Source of the DNA: Acidimicrobiia bacterium
GTDB lineage: Bacteria > Actinomycetota > Acidimicrobiia > Spongiisociales > UBA5794
Length of the DNA: 6,035 bases
Assembly (NCBI GenBank): GCA_030599515.1
Contig: JAUVNV010000162.1
Location: 1 to 6,035 of the forward strand
Direction: 5' to 3'
Position 1 is the first letter of the stretch. Every line of letters starts with the position of its first letter. Positions 1 through 4,854 of this stretch are shown here, piece after piece. A program made the translations under genes and the position numbers. The notes under the pieces are model-generated. The model searched no databases, was not told where the DNA came from, and saw only the letters and a program-made list of their open reading frames with translations.

Positions 1-664
1 GTTCGAACGTCATCGTCGACGACCGGTCGAGGGCGACCTTGATGAATCGCTGTGCGAGCGGAGCACCTTCGGCCAGCGCTCCGGCGACCTCGGAGACGGT
101 GTCTTCAAGCACCGCAGCATCGACGACGCGGGTCACGAGACCGATCGACAGCGCCTCATCGGCATCGATGATCCGACCCGTCAGAGCGATGTCGCGGGCA
201 CGAGCAAGCCCGACGAGCCGGGGCAGAAGCCAGGTCCCACCGACATCCAGTGTCAGGCCCCGTTTCACGAAGATCTCGGAGAACCGAACCCGATCCGTGG
301 CGACGACCACGTCACAACCGAGTGCGAGGTTCATCCCCGCTCCGACCGCCACGCCGTCGACGGCGGCGACCGTCGGCTTCGAGATCCTATGCAGCGCGAG
401 CGCCGCCCGATTGGGTAGCTTCATGTACTCGGCGTTCGCCGCCGCCGTGCCGAATCCTGAGAAGTCGGCGCTGAGATCGGCCCCGGCCGAGAAGTCCCCG
501 TCGGCGCCGATCACCACCATTGCACGCTGATCCGAGGCTTCGAACCCTTCGAACGCTTCCGCCAGTTCACTCCATCCGACCTTCGGGATCGCGTTCTTCG
601 CTCCGGGTGACGACATGGTCACCCACCGAACCACTCCCCGGTCATCGACAGATACGAAGCTCAT
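1..664 (-). CDS. Enoyl-CoA hydratase/isomerase family protein (crotonase fold), 3' end cut by window edge
   Basis: Crotonase-fold enzyme acting on acyl-CoA thioesters in the cytoplasm, probably in fatty-acid or aromatic-acid beta-oxidation. I translated 221 codons from the ATG at 664 with no stop before the left edge; the family is usually about 255-265 residues, so roughly 35-40 C-terminal residues are missing. Residues 51-64 (VIGADGDFSAGADL) match the first oxyanion-hole motif. Residues 101-119 (AVDGVAVGAGMNLALGCDV) match the second. Residues 128-152 read FSEIFVKRGL, then TLDVGGTWLLPRLVG. The Glu in FSEI aligns with one catalytic Glu of classical hydratases, but an Asp (D140) precedes GGTW, as in PaaG-type isomerases, so the exact reaction (hydratase or isomerase) is uncertain. 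There is no Shine-Dalgarno before the ATG; instead a TACTTT hexamer lies at -12 to -7, suggesting leaderless expression. It diverges from the small plus-strand gene across the heptamer array. Confidence 0.88.
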   Translation of the reverse strand, partial: MSFVSVDDRGVVRWVTMSSPGAKNAIPKVGWSELAEAFEGFEASDQRAMVVIGADGDFSAGADLSADFSGFGTAAANAEYMKLPNRAALALHRISKPTVAAVDGVAVGAGMNLALGCDVVVATDRVRFSEIFVKRGLTLDVGGTWLLPRLVGLARARDIALTGRIIDADEALSIGLVTRVVDAAVLEDTVSEVAGALAEGAPLAQRFIKVALDRSSTMTFE

Positions 665-670
665 AGGGAC

Positions 671-676
671 AAAGTA
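671..676 (-). promoter_or_regulatory. Putative leaderless -10 element of the enoyl-CoA hydratase gene
   Basis: Read on the minus strand, 676 to 671 is TACTTT, which fits the actinobacterial -10 consensus TAnnnT. It occupies -12 to -7 relative to the A of the ATG at 664, the spacing expected if transcription starts on the start codon. It is formed by the last heptamer plus one flanking base; the inner units give TACTTG, which lacks the final T. No clear -35 is visible. Inferred from consensus and spacing only. Confidence 0.4.
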
Positions 677-783
677 GCAAGTAGCAAGACACAAGTAGCA
701 AGTAGCAAGTAGCAAGTAGCAAGACATGAGACTTGAGACCGGGCACCGAATACGGACTACGGAATACGGACTACGGGATACGC
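672..783. repeat. Degenerate 7-base tandem repeat array, 16 units in phase
   Basis: Splitting the plus strand every 7 bases from 672 gives AAGTAGC, AAGTAGC, AAGACAC, then four AAGTAGC, then AAGACAT, GAGACTT, GAGACCG, GGCACCG, AATACGG, ACTACGG, AATACGG, ACTACGG, GATACGC. The left half (672-720) is a nearly perfect AAGTAGC array. The right half (749-783) alternates AATACGG and ACTACGG. A diverged middle keeps the phase. The array fills nearly all of the 127-base gap between two divergent genes. A 7-base unit disrupts reading frames and argues against a coding role. It resembles the short tandemly repeated repetitive (STRR) heptamers known from heterocystous cyanobacteria in form only; no homology is claimed. 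Confidence 0.9.
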
Positions 784-784
784 T
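779..784 (+). promoter_or_regulatory. Putative leaderless -10 element of the small zinc-ribbon-like gene
   Basis: TACGCT at 779-784 fits TAnnnT and lies at -13 to -8 from the A of the ATG at 792, leaving 7 bases between the hexamer and the start codon. The preceding heptamers give TACGGA or TACGGG and lack the final T, so only the outermost unit qualifies. There is no Shine-Dalgarno upstream of 792, which agrees with a leaderless transcript. No convincing -35 is seen. Confidence 0.35.
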
Positions 785-791
785 CTGTTTC

Positions 792-1010
792 ATGTCCACC
801 GATCCACTCCGAGACGTCCTCGTTCACACGGTCCAGCCTTATCAGGCACGCAAGGCCTATGTGTGCCCCGGCTGTGAGTCGTGGATCGAGGTCGCTGTCG
901 GCCACCTCGTGATCGTTCCAGCCGGCGCCCCGGATCTCCGGCGCCACTGGCATCGGGGATGTTGGTTCAAGGAGCAGCGTCGCAGACATGGATCAACCGA
1001 TCGCGGGTAG
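792..1010 (+). CDS. Small zinc-ribbon-like hypothetical protein (72 aa)
   Basis: A 72-residue protein with a conserved-looking metal-binding pattern: CPGC at residues 25-28, His38, and HWHRGCW at 52-58 (His52, His54, Cys57). The Cys-x2-Cys ... His-x2-Cys arrangement suggests one bound zinc ion. The pattern resembles small actinobacterial proteins with CPGC followed by RRHWH-x2-CW that I recall but cannot name; their function is unknown to me. The start at 792 was chosen because upstream in-frame codons from the ATG at 726 lie inside the 7-base repeat array and encode a repetitive, non-protein-like stretch, and because a TAnnnT hexamer sits 7 bases before 792. It is the only plus-strand gene and overlaps the convergent yraN by 18 bases at the stop codons. 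No signal peptide or membrane segment is visible. Confidence 0.7.
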   Translation: MSTDPLRDVLVHTVQPYQARKAYVCPGCESWIEVAVGHLVIVPAGAPDLRRHWHRGCWFKEQRRRHGSTDRG

Positions 1011-1322
1011 CCAGCGGATGGTCACACCGTCGTTGGTGAGTTCCACGGCGATCAGATCGATTCGGCGGATCGACAGTGCCCGTGCAGCGCGCCGAATCCG
1101 GGCGTTCTTGTCATCGTCGAAGTTCTCCCATGGCCGGGTCCCCGGTCCGAGGCCGGTCTTGACTTCGACCGCAACCGTGTGACCATCGATCAGGGCGACG
1201 AGATCGATCTCATCGCGACCTACACGCACGTTCCGATCGATGACAACGACCCCCCGCTGCTCAAGAAACCGCGCAGCCACCGCTTCCCCCGCGAATCCAA
1301 CGGTTGTTCGGCGCGTCGTCAT
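993..1322 (-). CDS. yraN: YraN/UPF0102 family endonuclease-like protein
   Basis: A 109-residue UPF0102 protein with the restriction-endonuclease-like PD-(D/E)xK fold. Visible family marks are the N-terminal GFAGEAVAARFLEQRG (9-24), RNVRVGRDEIDLVA (30-43) and VEVKTG (52-57). The candidate metal and catalytic residues are Asp40, Glu53 and Lys55. The usual Gly of VGRGEIDL is Asp here (Asp37). The family is assigned to DNA processing or repair, but its substrate is not well established. The start is the ATG at 1322; the Shine-Dalgarno is weak, with only a GGGCGG directly abutting the ATG. It ends the minus-strand train, 80 bases after DUF2469, the usual actinobacterial order. The comM and dprA genes that often follow are not seen; a convergent small gene overlaps its last 18 bases instead. 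Confidence 0.9.
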   Translation of the reverse strand: MTTRRTTVGFAGEAVAARFLEQRGVVVIDRNVRVGRDEIDLVALIDGHTVAVEVKTGLGPGTRPWENFDDDKNARIRRAARALSIRRIDLIAVELTNDGVTIRWLPAIG

Positions 1323-1380
1323 CCGCCCATGGTCTCAGAAGCTTGTGACGAGAACTGAGAGCAGCCGGAGAGCCCTCGAG

Positions 1381-1408
1381 CCCTCTTTCTACTTTCTACT
1401 CTTTACTG
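1381..1408 (-). repeat. Short heptamer repeat patch at the DUF2469 stop codon
   Basis: On the minus strand from 1408 the sequence divides into CAGTAAA, GAGTAGA, AAGTAGA, AAGAGGG. AAGTAGA differs by one base from the AAGTAGC unit of the array at 672-720. The TAA stop of the DUF2469 gene lies inside the first unit. An adjoining 8-base direct repeat (GAGCCCTC at 1370-1377 and 1378-1385, plus strand) continues the repetitive tract. The patch is short, so common origin with the larger array is inference. Confidence 0.6.
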
Positions 1409-1702
1409 AAACTCGGACGGCATATCCGTCTCTTCGATGTTGACATCCCGGAAGGTCATGACCCGCACCCGTTTCACGAATCGTGCGGGGCGGAACATGT
1501 CCCACACCCAGGCGTCCTCGAGTTCCAGTTCGAAGTAGATCGAACCGTCGGCAGAGCGGGTGTTCATCTCGACCTTGTTCGCGAGGTAGAAGCGGCGCTC
1601 CGTCTCGACGACGTATCGAAACATCGGGAGTACGTCGCGGTACTCGCGGTAGATCTGCAACTCGATATCGGTTTCGAATCGCTCGAGATCCTCGTCGCCC
1701 AC
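1403..1702 (-). CDS. DUF2469 family protein
   Basis: A 99-residue member of DUF2469 (Pfam PF10611), a small, well-conserved actinobacterial family of unknown molecular function. Recognisable blocks are DLERFETDIELQIYREYRDV (5-24), YVVETERRFYLANKVEM (30-46) and ELEDAWVWDMFRPARFVKRV (60-79). Most positions match my memory of the family closely and the length is typical. The GTG start at 1702 is supported by GGGAGAGG at 1715-1708 with a 5-base spacer. The gene normally follows lepB and rnhB and precedes yraN. Here it lies 67 bases after lepB with no rnhB between them. The high charge and lack of membrane segments suggest a cytosolic protein. Its role cannot be read from the sequence. Confidence 0.92.
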   Translation of the reverse strand: MGDEDLERFETDIELQIYREYRDVLPMFRYVVETERRFYLANKVEMNTRSADGSIYFELELEDAWVWDMFRPARFVKRVRVMTFRDVNIEETDMPSEFQ

Positions 1703-1769
1703 TCGTGCCTCTCCCGTACGTGGTCCGTGCGGCGATGCTACCGGGGGAACGCGAGTAACCCGACGGGGA

Positions 1770-2426
1770 TCACAGCATCGTCCAGTGTGCCACCGGCCAC
1801 ATGATCACGAAGGCTCGCCCGACGATGGTGTCGGCCGGGACCGACCCGAAGTAGCGGCTGTCCTGACTCGAGTTCCGGTTGTCGCCCATCACGAACATCT
1901 CTCCGGGCGGCACGATGATGGGGCCGAAGTCCGGCATCACCGACCCGGCTCTGAGATATGGCTCGTCGATCGGATATCCATCTATGAGCACCTGGTTGTC
2001 GACGATCTCGACGCGTTCACCCGGGAGTCCGATCACCCGTTTGATGAACTCGGATCGAGGGACGGAGAGGCCGATCGCCTCCATGACGTTGCGCCGTGCA
2101 GCTTCGATCATTGTCTCTTGAGGTGCTTCCTCTCCACGGGGATCGTCGAACACGACGATGTGTCCGCGCTGCAGGTCTCCCAGCCGGTAGGCGAGTTTGT
2201 TCACCATCACACGATCATTGATCTGGAGGGTGTCCTCCATGGATGACGACGGAATCCAGAACGCCTGAAAGAAGAACGTCTTGATGACGACGGCGATGAC
2301 AAGCGCTGCGAGGATGAGGAGCGGCAGTTCGAGCCAGAAGGGAAGCGCGGGCTTTTTCTTCTCCTTGCCGGCATCCTCCACTCCTGCGGGTTCGGGCGCA
2401 GCGGGTTCAAAGTCGGGGGAAGTCAC
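1770..2426 (-). CDS. lepB: Signal peptidase I (type I leader peptidase)
   Basis: Membrane-anchored serine protease that removes signal peptides from exported proteins on the outer face of the membrane. With the GTG at 2426 it is 218 residues: an acidic N-terminus ending in a KEKKK cluster, one transmembrane segment (about 29-52), then the S26 catalytic domain. Box B is IPSSSMEDTL with the nucleophile Ser62. Box D is EFIKRVIGLPGE with the general base Lys129. Box E is GDNRNSSQDSRYFG (181-194). All catalytic elements are present. AGGG at 2438-2435 with an 8-base spacer supports this start. An alternative GTG at 2468 would add 14 residues and overlap the glycosylase stop as GTGA, but that stretch uses codons rare for high-GC genes (TTG, AGG) and has a poorer Shine-Dalgarno. 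Its position after rplS is typical except for the intervening glycosylase gene. Confidence 0.93.
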   Translation of the reverse strand: MTSPDFEPAAPEPAGVEDAGKEKKKPALPFWLELPLLILAALVIAVVIKTFFFQAFWIPSSSMEDTLQINDRVMVNKLAYRLGDLQRGHIVVFDDPRGEEAPQETMIEAARRNVMEAIGLSVPRSEFIKRVIGLPGERVEIVDNQVLIDGYPIDEPYLRAGSVMPDFGPIIVPPGEMFVMGDNRNSSQDSRYFGSVPADTIVGRAFVIMWPVAHWTML

Positions 2427-2464
2427 GAGCGGCACCCTACCGGTTGAGTCGGCCAAAGAGTCAC

Positions 2465-3064
2465 TCACTCCGGTGCCCCCAAGTACTCGTGCCAGAGCAT
2501 CCTGGCGGCTATCGATCGGAGTGGTCGCCACGCGCCTGCCCGCTCGTTCGACGTCTCGACGTCCGGAACATCGGGAAGGTCGTAGACCCGCCCCATCGAA
2601 ACTTGGAGCGCACGATCGCCCGACGGCCAAACGTCGGGTCGACGGAGGGCGAACAGCAGGTAGCAGGCAGCCGTCCATGGACCGATGCCCCGGATGTCGA
2701 GGAGTCGGTCCGTCGCATCCTCATCTGCCAACCCGTCGACCGCGTTCAGATCGACCGAGCCGTCCATCACCCCGGCGGCAAGACCCCTCGTGTAGTCGGC
2801 CTTCTGCCGGGAGAACCCGATGGTCCGAAGCTCCGAGTCGCCCAGGCCGACGAAGGCCTCGGGTTCGACGCGATCGATCGCTCGTTCGAGCTTTCCGTAG
2901 GCGGAGTTCGCGGAGGCGAGGGAGACTTGCTGCTCCAGGATGAGTCGAACCATCGTGGGGAATCCGGGCTCGCGCGGCCACAGCGGTGGAACTCCGTTGC
3001 GTTCGGCGAGTACCGCCAGAACCGGATCCATCTCAGCCAGCGTCGTCACACCGGCTGACAGCAT
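2465..3064 (-). CDS. HhH-GPD DNA glycosylase, AlkA-like (3-methyladenine glycosylase II type)
   Basis: A 199-residue base-excision repair enzyme that likely flips out and excises alkylated or otherwise damaged bases. LILEQQVSLASANSAY (41-56) matches the AlkA-like region usually written GQQ(I/L)S. The helix-hairpin-helix is LLDIRGIGPWTAACYL (121-136). The catalytic Asp is Asp150 in DVWPSGD. There is no Cys cluster for a 4Fe-4S centre and no Lys in the hairpin, so it is a monofunctional glycosylase rather than an EndoIII-type lyase. It is shorter than E. coli AlkA (about 280 residues) because the N-terminal domain is missing, as in many bacterial short forms. The start at 3064 is the only in-frame ATG/GTG/TTG candidate between the rplS stop and Met12 (3031). 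Neither start has a good Shine-Dalgarno, and the open frame runs back without stop toward rplS. It sits between rplS and lepB, an unusual place. Substrate unknown. Confidence 0.88.
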   Translation of the reverse strand: MLSAGVTTLAEMDPVLAVLAERNGVPPLWPREPGFPTMVRLILEQQVSLASANSAYGKLERAIDRVEPEAFVGLGDSELRTIGFSRQKADYTRGLAAGVMDGSVDLNAVDGLADEDATDRLLDIRGIGPWTAACYLLFALRRPDVWPSGDRALQVSMGRVYDLPDVPDVETSNERAGAWRPLRSIAARMLWHEYLGAPE

Positions 3065-3141
3065 CGCATCGTCGAGCGGTGCGACAACGACGCGCCGGTT
3101 GGACGGGGCGTGATCGATCGTGACGTCCCGGTCGAGACCGG

Positions 3142-3486
3142 TCAGTCGCGCTTCTCCTTGATCCGGGCCGCCTTGCCGACCCGGTCACGGAGGTAGTAGA
3201 GCTTGGCCCTACGCACGTCGCCGCGACGGAGGACTTCGATCTTCTGGATGATCGGGGCGTGGACCGGGAAGATGCGCTCGACGCCTACACCGAAGCTGAT
3301 CTTCCGAACGGTGAACGTCTCACGGATACCTCCACCCTTGCGGGCGATGACAATGCCTTCGAACGCCTGGGTGCGTTCCCGTCCACCCTCGATGACGCGC
3401 ACGTCCACGCGCACGGTGTCCCCGGGACCGAAGTCCGGGATGTCATCGCGCAGCTGGGCGCTCTCGATCTGATCGAGCGTATTCAC
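3142..3486 (-). CDS. rplS: Large ribosomal subunit protein L19 (bL19)
   Basis: A 114-residue ribosomal protein L19, located at the 30S-50S interface. Clear family blocks are FGPGDTVRVDVRVIEGGRER, QAFEGIVIARKGGG, FTVRKISFGVGVERIFP and the C-terminal RRAKLYYLRDRVGKAARI signature. Length is normal (about 115). The GTG at 3486 is chosen over an ATG 15 codons upstream because GGAGG lies 5 bases before it, the upstream codons are not L19-like, and L19 proteins begin close to this point. It follows trmD after a 113-base gap, as in the widely conserved rpsP-rimM-trmD-rplS order. The gap and a strong Shine-Dalgarno suggest high expression, perhaps with its own promoter. Confidence 0.97.
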   Translation of the reverse strand: MNTLDQIESAQLRDDIPDFGPGDTVRVDVRVIEGGRERTQAFEGIVIARKGGGIRETFTVRKISFGVGVERIFPVHAPIIQKIEVLRRGDVRRAKLYYLRDRVGKAARIKEKRD

Positions 3487-3491
3487 GGAGT

Positions 3492-3496
3492 CCTCC
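3492..3496 (-). promoter_or_regulatory. Shine-Dalgarno site of rplS
   Basis: GGAGG on the minus strand (3496-3492), 5 bases before the GTG at 3486. It settles the start of rplS in favour of GTG over the upstream in-frame ATG at 3531 and is among the strongest ribosome binding sites in the window. Confidence 0.8.
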
Positions 3497-3521
3497 AGAG
3501 AAAAGGGGGGAAGGGCCACGG

Positions 3522-3527
3522 ATATTA
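3522..3527 (-). promoter_or_regulatory. Possible -10 element upstream of rplS
   Basis: TAATAT on the minus strand (3527-3522), 35 bases upstream of the rplS GTG, in an otherwise GC-rich gap. It fits TAnnnT and is close to TATAAT. The hexamer at the expected -35 distance is TCTCGT, which is not a good match, so this is a weak prediction based on one AT-rich hexamer and on the gap between trmD and rplS. Confidence 0.25.
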
Positions 3528-3546
3528 GCAAGGGGAAGGGCTAAAC

Positions 3547-3602
3547 GAGATACCAGGCACCGGAGCCCGGCCGGGGACTGGAGACTGGGAACTGGAGGCT
3601 CA
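3547..3602. repeat. Heptamer-periodic patch between trmD and rplS
   Basis: On the plus strand from 3547 the sequence divides into GAGATAC, CAGGCAC, CGGAGCC, CGGCCGG, GGACTGG, AGACTGG, GAACTGG, AGGCTCA. The three xxACTGG units are clear; the first four share only the phase and GC-rich composition. Read on the minus strand the clear units are CAGTTCC, CAGTCTC, CAGTCCC. The AGT core recurs every 7 bases, as in the arrays at 672-720 and 1381-1408, and the AGTCCSY form resembles the minus-strand reading of 749-776. The patch starts at the trmD stop codon. It also contains the palindrome CCCGGCCGGG. Confidence 0.55.
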
Positions 3603-4262
3603 TTCGATCAGGTCCGGTCGCCGCTGCTGCGTTCGCAGCACACGCTGGTCCTGTCGCCATTGCTCGATCCTCGCGTGGTCGCCGGAGCGGAGGACGTCGG
3701 GGACGGCCCATCCGCGGTACTCGGCGGGTCGGGTGTATTGCGGTTCTTCGAGAAGACCGTCGCGGAAACTCTCCGTTTCGATCGACGTGGGGTTCCCGAC
3801 AACACCGTCCAGCAAGCGTGTCACGCCCTCGATGACGACGAGAGCGGCGATCTCACCGCCAAGCAGCACGTAGTCCCCGATGGAGATCTCCTCATCGATG
3901 AAGTGCTCCGCAACGCGTTCGTCGACGCCTTCATACCGCCCACACACGACCGTGATCTCGTCGAGCGCGGCCCAACGATCCAGAGTCGCCTGATCCAACG
4001 GTTTGCCCCCGGGGGTGAACAAGATCCGCTGTGTGTGCGCCAGCGGCTCGAGAGCCGCAGCGAGCGGTTCGACCATCATCACCATCCCGGCACCACCACC
4101 GAAGGGAGCATCGTCGATCTGCCGGTGAACCCCTTTGCCGTACTCGCGCAAGTCGTGGAGCACAACGTCGAGCGCTCCATCCTCCCGGGCTCTGCCGACC
4201 AGGCTCGCGTTGAGGGGCGAAGTGAAGAACTCGGGGAAGATCGTGATGACGTTGATCCGCAT
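3600..4262 (-). CDS. trmD: tRNA (guanine-N1-)-methyltransferase TrmD
   Basis: SPOUT-class enzyme that methylates N1 of G37 in tRNAs with G36, using S-adenosylmethionine, and so prevents +1 frameshifting. It is 220 residues; E. coli TrmD is about 255, so this is a compact form, ending in the usual RRPDL-type tail. Diagnostic blocks are INVITIFPEFF (3-13), LREYGKGVHRQIDDAPFGGG (38-57), CGRYEGVDERV (107-117) and the trefoil-knot SAM site EISIGDYVLLGGE (125-137). The catalytic Asp168 lies in SFRDGLLEEPQYTRP. The ATG at 4262 starts the conserved N-terminus; its Shine-Dalgarno is weak (AGG inside the end of tetR). Only 10 bases separate it from tetR, so the two are probably co-transcribed. The usual upstream neighbour rimM is absent. 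Confidence 0.97.
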   Translation of the reverse strand: MRINVITIFPEFFTSPLNASLVGRAREDGALDVVLHDLREYGKGVHRQIDDAPFGGGAGMVMMVEPLAAALEPLAHTQRILFTPGGKPLDQATLDRWAALDEITVVCGRYEGVDERVAEHFIDEEISIGDYVLLGGEIAALVVIEGVTRLLDGVVGNPTSIETESFRDGLLEEPQYTRPAEYRGWAVPDVLRSGDHARIEQWRQDQRVLRTQQRRPDLIE

Positions 4263-4272
4263 GGGGATGACG

Positions 4273-4854
4273 CTACCTGCGGAGACCGTTCACCAGAAAC
4301 GCTGCGGTCGACTCGGCGATCTCGTGAACGTGCTGTTTGGGCTCCGGAAGGCCCATGACGACACGGCCGCCTGCCATCATCGCGTCCTGGATGAGGTGCC
4401 CGACGAGTTGCCTGGGAAGCTCGGCGAACACTCCCTCTGCCACGCCGGAGCGGTAGATGTCCATCACCTCGTTCGACAACGCCCGATGGGAATCCGCAAT
4501 CGCAAGTTGCGCATCGATGGACAGCCGGGGAACGTCGGTGTGGAGAATCAACCCCAGATGGTCGATGCCGACGAATTCCACGAAGCGGACGGTCAGTTCG
4601 CGCAGCCGCAGATCGGGCGAGATCTCCGGATCGACCTCCGAGAGCAGCTCGTCGATGAGTACCGGTAGGTCCCGCTGCACGAGTTGCACCAGCAGATCTT
4701 CCTTCGATGCGAAGTGCTCGTAGAACGTCGTGCGTCCGATGTCCGCTTCAGCGGAGATGTCGGCGTGGGAGGTGGCCTCGTATCCGAGTTCCCGGAACAG
4801 CTGGGTGGCGGCCTCGAACAGCTGATCTCTCGTATCGTCGGCCGCGCGCTTCAT
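4273..4854 (-). CDS. TetR/AcrR family transcriptional regulator
   Basis: A 193-residue TetR-type regulator, probably a homodimeric repressor with an N-terminal helix-turn-helix and a C-terminal ligand and dimerisation domain. The HTH block spans about residues 9-55: RDQLFEAATQLFRELGYEAT, then ADISAEADIGRTTFYEHFAS and KEDLL. IGRTTFYEHF is the typical recognition helix and Tyr/Phe cap. The ligand domain (about 60-193) is not assignable by eye to a subfamily. A longer open frame to 5085 was rejected because the upstream part is out-of-frame fbiC. The ATG at 4854 has GGAGG 6 bases upstream and overlaps the fbiC stop as ATGA, indicating translational coupling. Its target is unknown; autoregulation of the fbiC-tetR-trmD unit is possible but no operator can be seen because the operon start lies outside the window. 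Confidence 0.92.
   Translation of the reverse strand: MKRAADDTRDQLFEAATQLFRELGYEATSHADISAEADIGRTTFYEHFASKEDLLVQLVQRDLPVLIDELLSEVDPEISPDLRLRELTVRFVEFVGIDHLGLILHTDVPRLSIDAQLAIADSHRALSNEVMDIYRSGVAEGVFAELPRQLVGHLIQDAMMAGGRVVMGLPEPKQHVHEIAESTAAFLVNGLRR

Noticed and set aside
39..530. Long plus-strand open frame antisense to the crotonase gene
   Set aside because: It is rich in Ser, Ala, Arg and Thr, as expected of a high-GC antisense shadow, and the opposite strand carries clear crotonase motifs throughout.
672..783. CRISPR array
   Set aside because: The units are 7 bases with no spacers and there are no cas genes nearby.
726..791. N-terminal extension of the small plus-strand gene to the ATG at 726
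   Set aside because: The extra 22 codons lie within the heptamer array and encode a repetitive stretch with no protein-like features; 792 has a TAnnnT hexamer at leaderless spacing.
2427..2678. Long N-terminal extension of signal peptidase I to the ATG at 2678
   Set aside because: It lies inside the glycosylase gene in another frame. Only the 2468 GTG remains a reasonable alternative to 2426.
2281..3058. Plus-strand open frames of 200 or more codons antisense to lepB and the glycosylase
   Set aside because: The Arg/Pro/Ser-rich translations match no family I recognise, and both minus-strand genes have intact catalytic motifs.
3559..3582. GC-rich inverted repeat with CCCGGCCGGG as a terminator after trmD
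   Set aside because: The arms pair imperfectly, there is no loop of normal size and no following T tract on either strand; the sequence fits better as part of the heptamer-phased patch.
3660..4668. Plus-strand open frames opposite trmD and the TetR-type gene
   Set aside because: They are frame shadows of well-identified minus-strand genes and have no motif of their own.
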